The notes under the pieces were generated by a model. It worked only from the letters and a program-made list of their open reading frames with translations, was not told the origin of the DNA and made no database searches. Positions 4,319 through 5,104 of a DNA stretch of 5,104 nt are shown here, one piece after another. Position 1 is the stretch's first letter. Each line of letters opens with the position of its first letter. The stretch spans positions 1 through 5,104 of the forward strand of contig WALJ01000025.1 of NCBI GenBank assembly GCA_015522885.1, given 5' to 3'. A program made the translations under genes and the position numbers. This stretch comes from Thermoplasmata archaeon (GTDB taxonomy: Archaea > Thermoplasmatota > Thermoplasmata > WALJ01).

Positions 4319-5104
4319 GAAGGTCGGGGAGGAGGACAGAGCACAGGTGGAGGAGATCGCCGGAAGCACATGGGAAGGCCATGATTACCTTGCACAGGTC
4401 TTCGATGAGTGGGTAAAAGAAGAGGGTTTTTACTGTCTCAAAGATGAGAACGAAAGGATAATAGCGCTCGACAGGTACGCATGGCACGAGAACGGGATAC
4501 TCTGGCTCGAAGGATACAGGGTTCATCCCGATTATCAGGGCAAAGGATACGGCTGGAGGATGGCTCAGGAAATGAATAGGATAATAGAGAAACTGGACTA
4601 TACAGCATTGAGGTTCATGACATCGGAGGCAAACGAAGCGAGCATACACATCGGAGAAAAGCTGGGATTTCGGCCGTTTGCCTCATATTATTATCTGATG
4701 ATTTACAAAGGCGAGATGGGGGATACAGAGCAGATAGACAATGTTCGGCAGGAGAAAAACATATCTTATATCATGCAATTCATAAAATCCGGCGAAGAGT
4801 TCCGGGCAAACAGGGGCCAGTACCTTGCGATGTGGACCGCATACGATATCACGGAGAACCTCATAAGAAAGGAGATTGAAAACGGAAGATGCTTCTCGAT
4901 AAAAGGTGAAAACAATGACATCAGGGCTCTCTCCTTTTTCTACCCATACGAACCGAGAAATACCATGAGCATTGCATTCATAGATGGCGAAGAACAGGGC
5001 ATAGCAGCGCTCCTCAGATACGGTATGGCGCTCACCCAACGAAAGGGAATGAAAAGGCTCACGCTGAAGACAGCATCGGAGAGAATCAAAAATATCGCTA
5101 TAAA
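4302..5104 (+). CDS. GNAT-family N-acetyltransferase with an extra C-terminal region (C-terminus beyond window)
   Basis: The frame is open from the ATG at 4302 to the right edge (267 complete codons), so the end is missing. Residues 1-135 form a GNAT domain: an N-terminal strand/helix (MELRLEKVGEEDRAQVEEIA), a central sheet (IALDRYAW, ILWLEGYRV), then motif A with the acetyl-CoA pyrophosphate loop VHPDYQGKGYG (74-84; QGKGYG fits Q/R-x-x-G-x-G/A). A later segment, EASIHIGEKLGFRP (112-125), fits motif B, where such enzymes end the fold. It should transfer acetyl from acetyl-CoA to an amine; the substrate cannot be read. Residues 150-267+ are a second region (ISYIMQFIKSGEEF, YLAMWTAYDIT, LSFFYPYEP, IAFIDGEEQGIAALLRYGMAL). 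It may be a degenerate second GNAT half, since the strand-loop-helix IAFIDGEEQ-GIAALLRYGMA sits where motif A would be but lacks the glycine loop. It overlaps the DUF99 gene by 17 nt, so coupling is likely. Confidence 0.88.
   Translation, partial: MELRLEKVGEEDRAQVEEIAGSTWEGHDYLAQVFDEWVKEEGFYCLKDENERIIALDRYAWHENGILWLEGYRVHPDYQGKGYGWRMAQEMNRIIEKLDYTALRFMTSEANEASIHIGEKLGFRPFASYYYLMIYKGEMGDTEQIDNVRQEKNISYIMQFIKSGEEFRANRGQYLAMWTAYDITENLIRKEIENGRCFSIKGENNDIRALSFFYPYEPRNTMSIAFIDGEEQGIAALLRYGMALTQRKGMKRLTLKTASERIKNIAI

Overview
The window looks like euryarchaeal DNA, most likely from the Thermoplasmatota or a relative. This rests on family content: a DUF99/UPF0215 (endonuclease dU-like) protein, a stand-alone KaiC-type RecA-fold ATPase, a DUF835 membrane protein and an archaeal-style ribbon-helix-helix (RHH) regulator. 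It also fits TATA-like boxes about 30 bp or more upstream of genes, GTG starts and heavy use of AGA/AGG/ATA codons. The taxon is inferred from recall of family distributions; nothing in the window fixes it.

Layout. Two transcription units diverge from an intergenic region at about 3490-3736. Leftward (minus strand) runs a tight three-gene unit: an RHH protein (3489-3073), a KaiC-like ATPase (3072-2344) and a 693-residue membrane protein with a DUF835 C-terminus (2322-241). A separate small alpha/beta protein follows, cut by the window's left edge (194 to <1), with its own likely TATA box. Rightward (plus strand) runs a DUF99 protein (3737-4318), whose end overlaps the start of a GNAT acetyltransferase (4302 to >5104), which is cut by the right edge.

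How the genes may work together. The minus-strand unit has the parts of a signalling module: a membrane sensor-like protein with about eight helices, a cytoplasmic RecA-fold ATPase and a DNA-binding protein. The membrane protein appears to carry two copies of a DUF835-like fold, the first strongly diverged. The core of that fold resembles the Walker B half of the neighbouring ATPase, so the unit may combine one nucleotide-binding RecA-like protein with two degenerate RecA-like modules tethered to the membrane. The RHH and ATPase genes share one reading frame and are separated only by a single TGA stop. The ATPase has a Walker A loop with Met in place of the Gly before the Lys. An 18-bp near-perfect palindrome in the divergent region is a candidate operator. 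The plus-strand pair looks like ordinary translationally coupled genes of nucleic-acid maintenance and acetylation.

No rRNA, tRNA, CRISPR array, insertion sequence or convincing terminator was seen.
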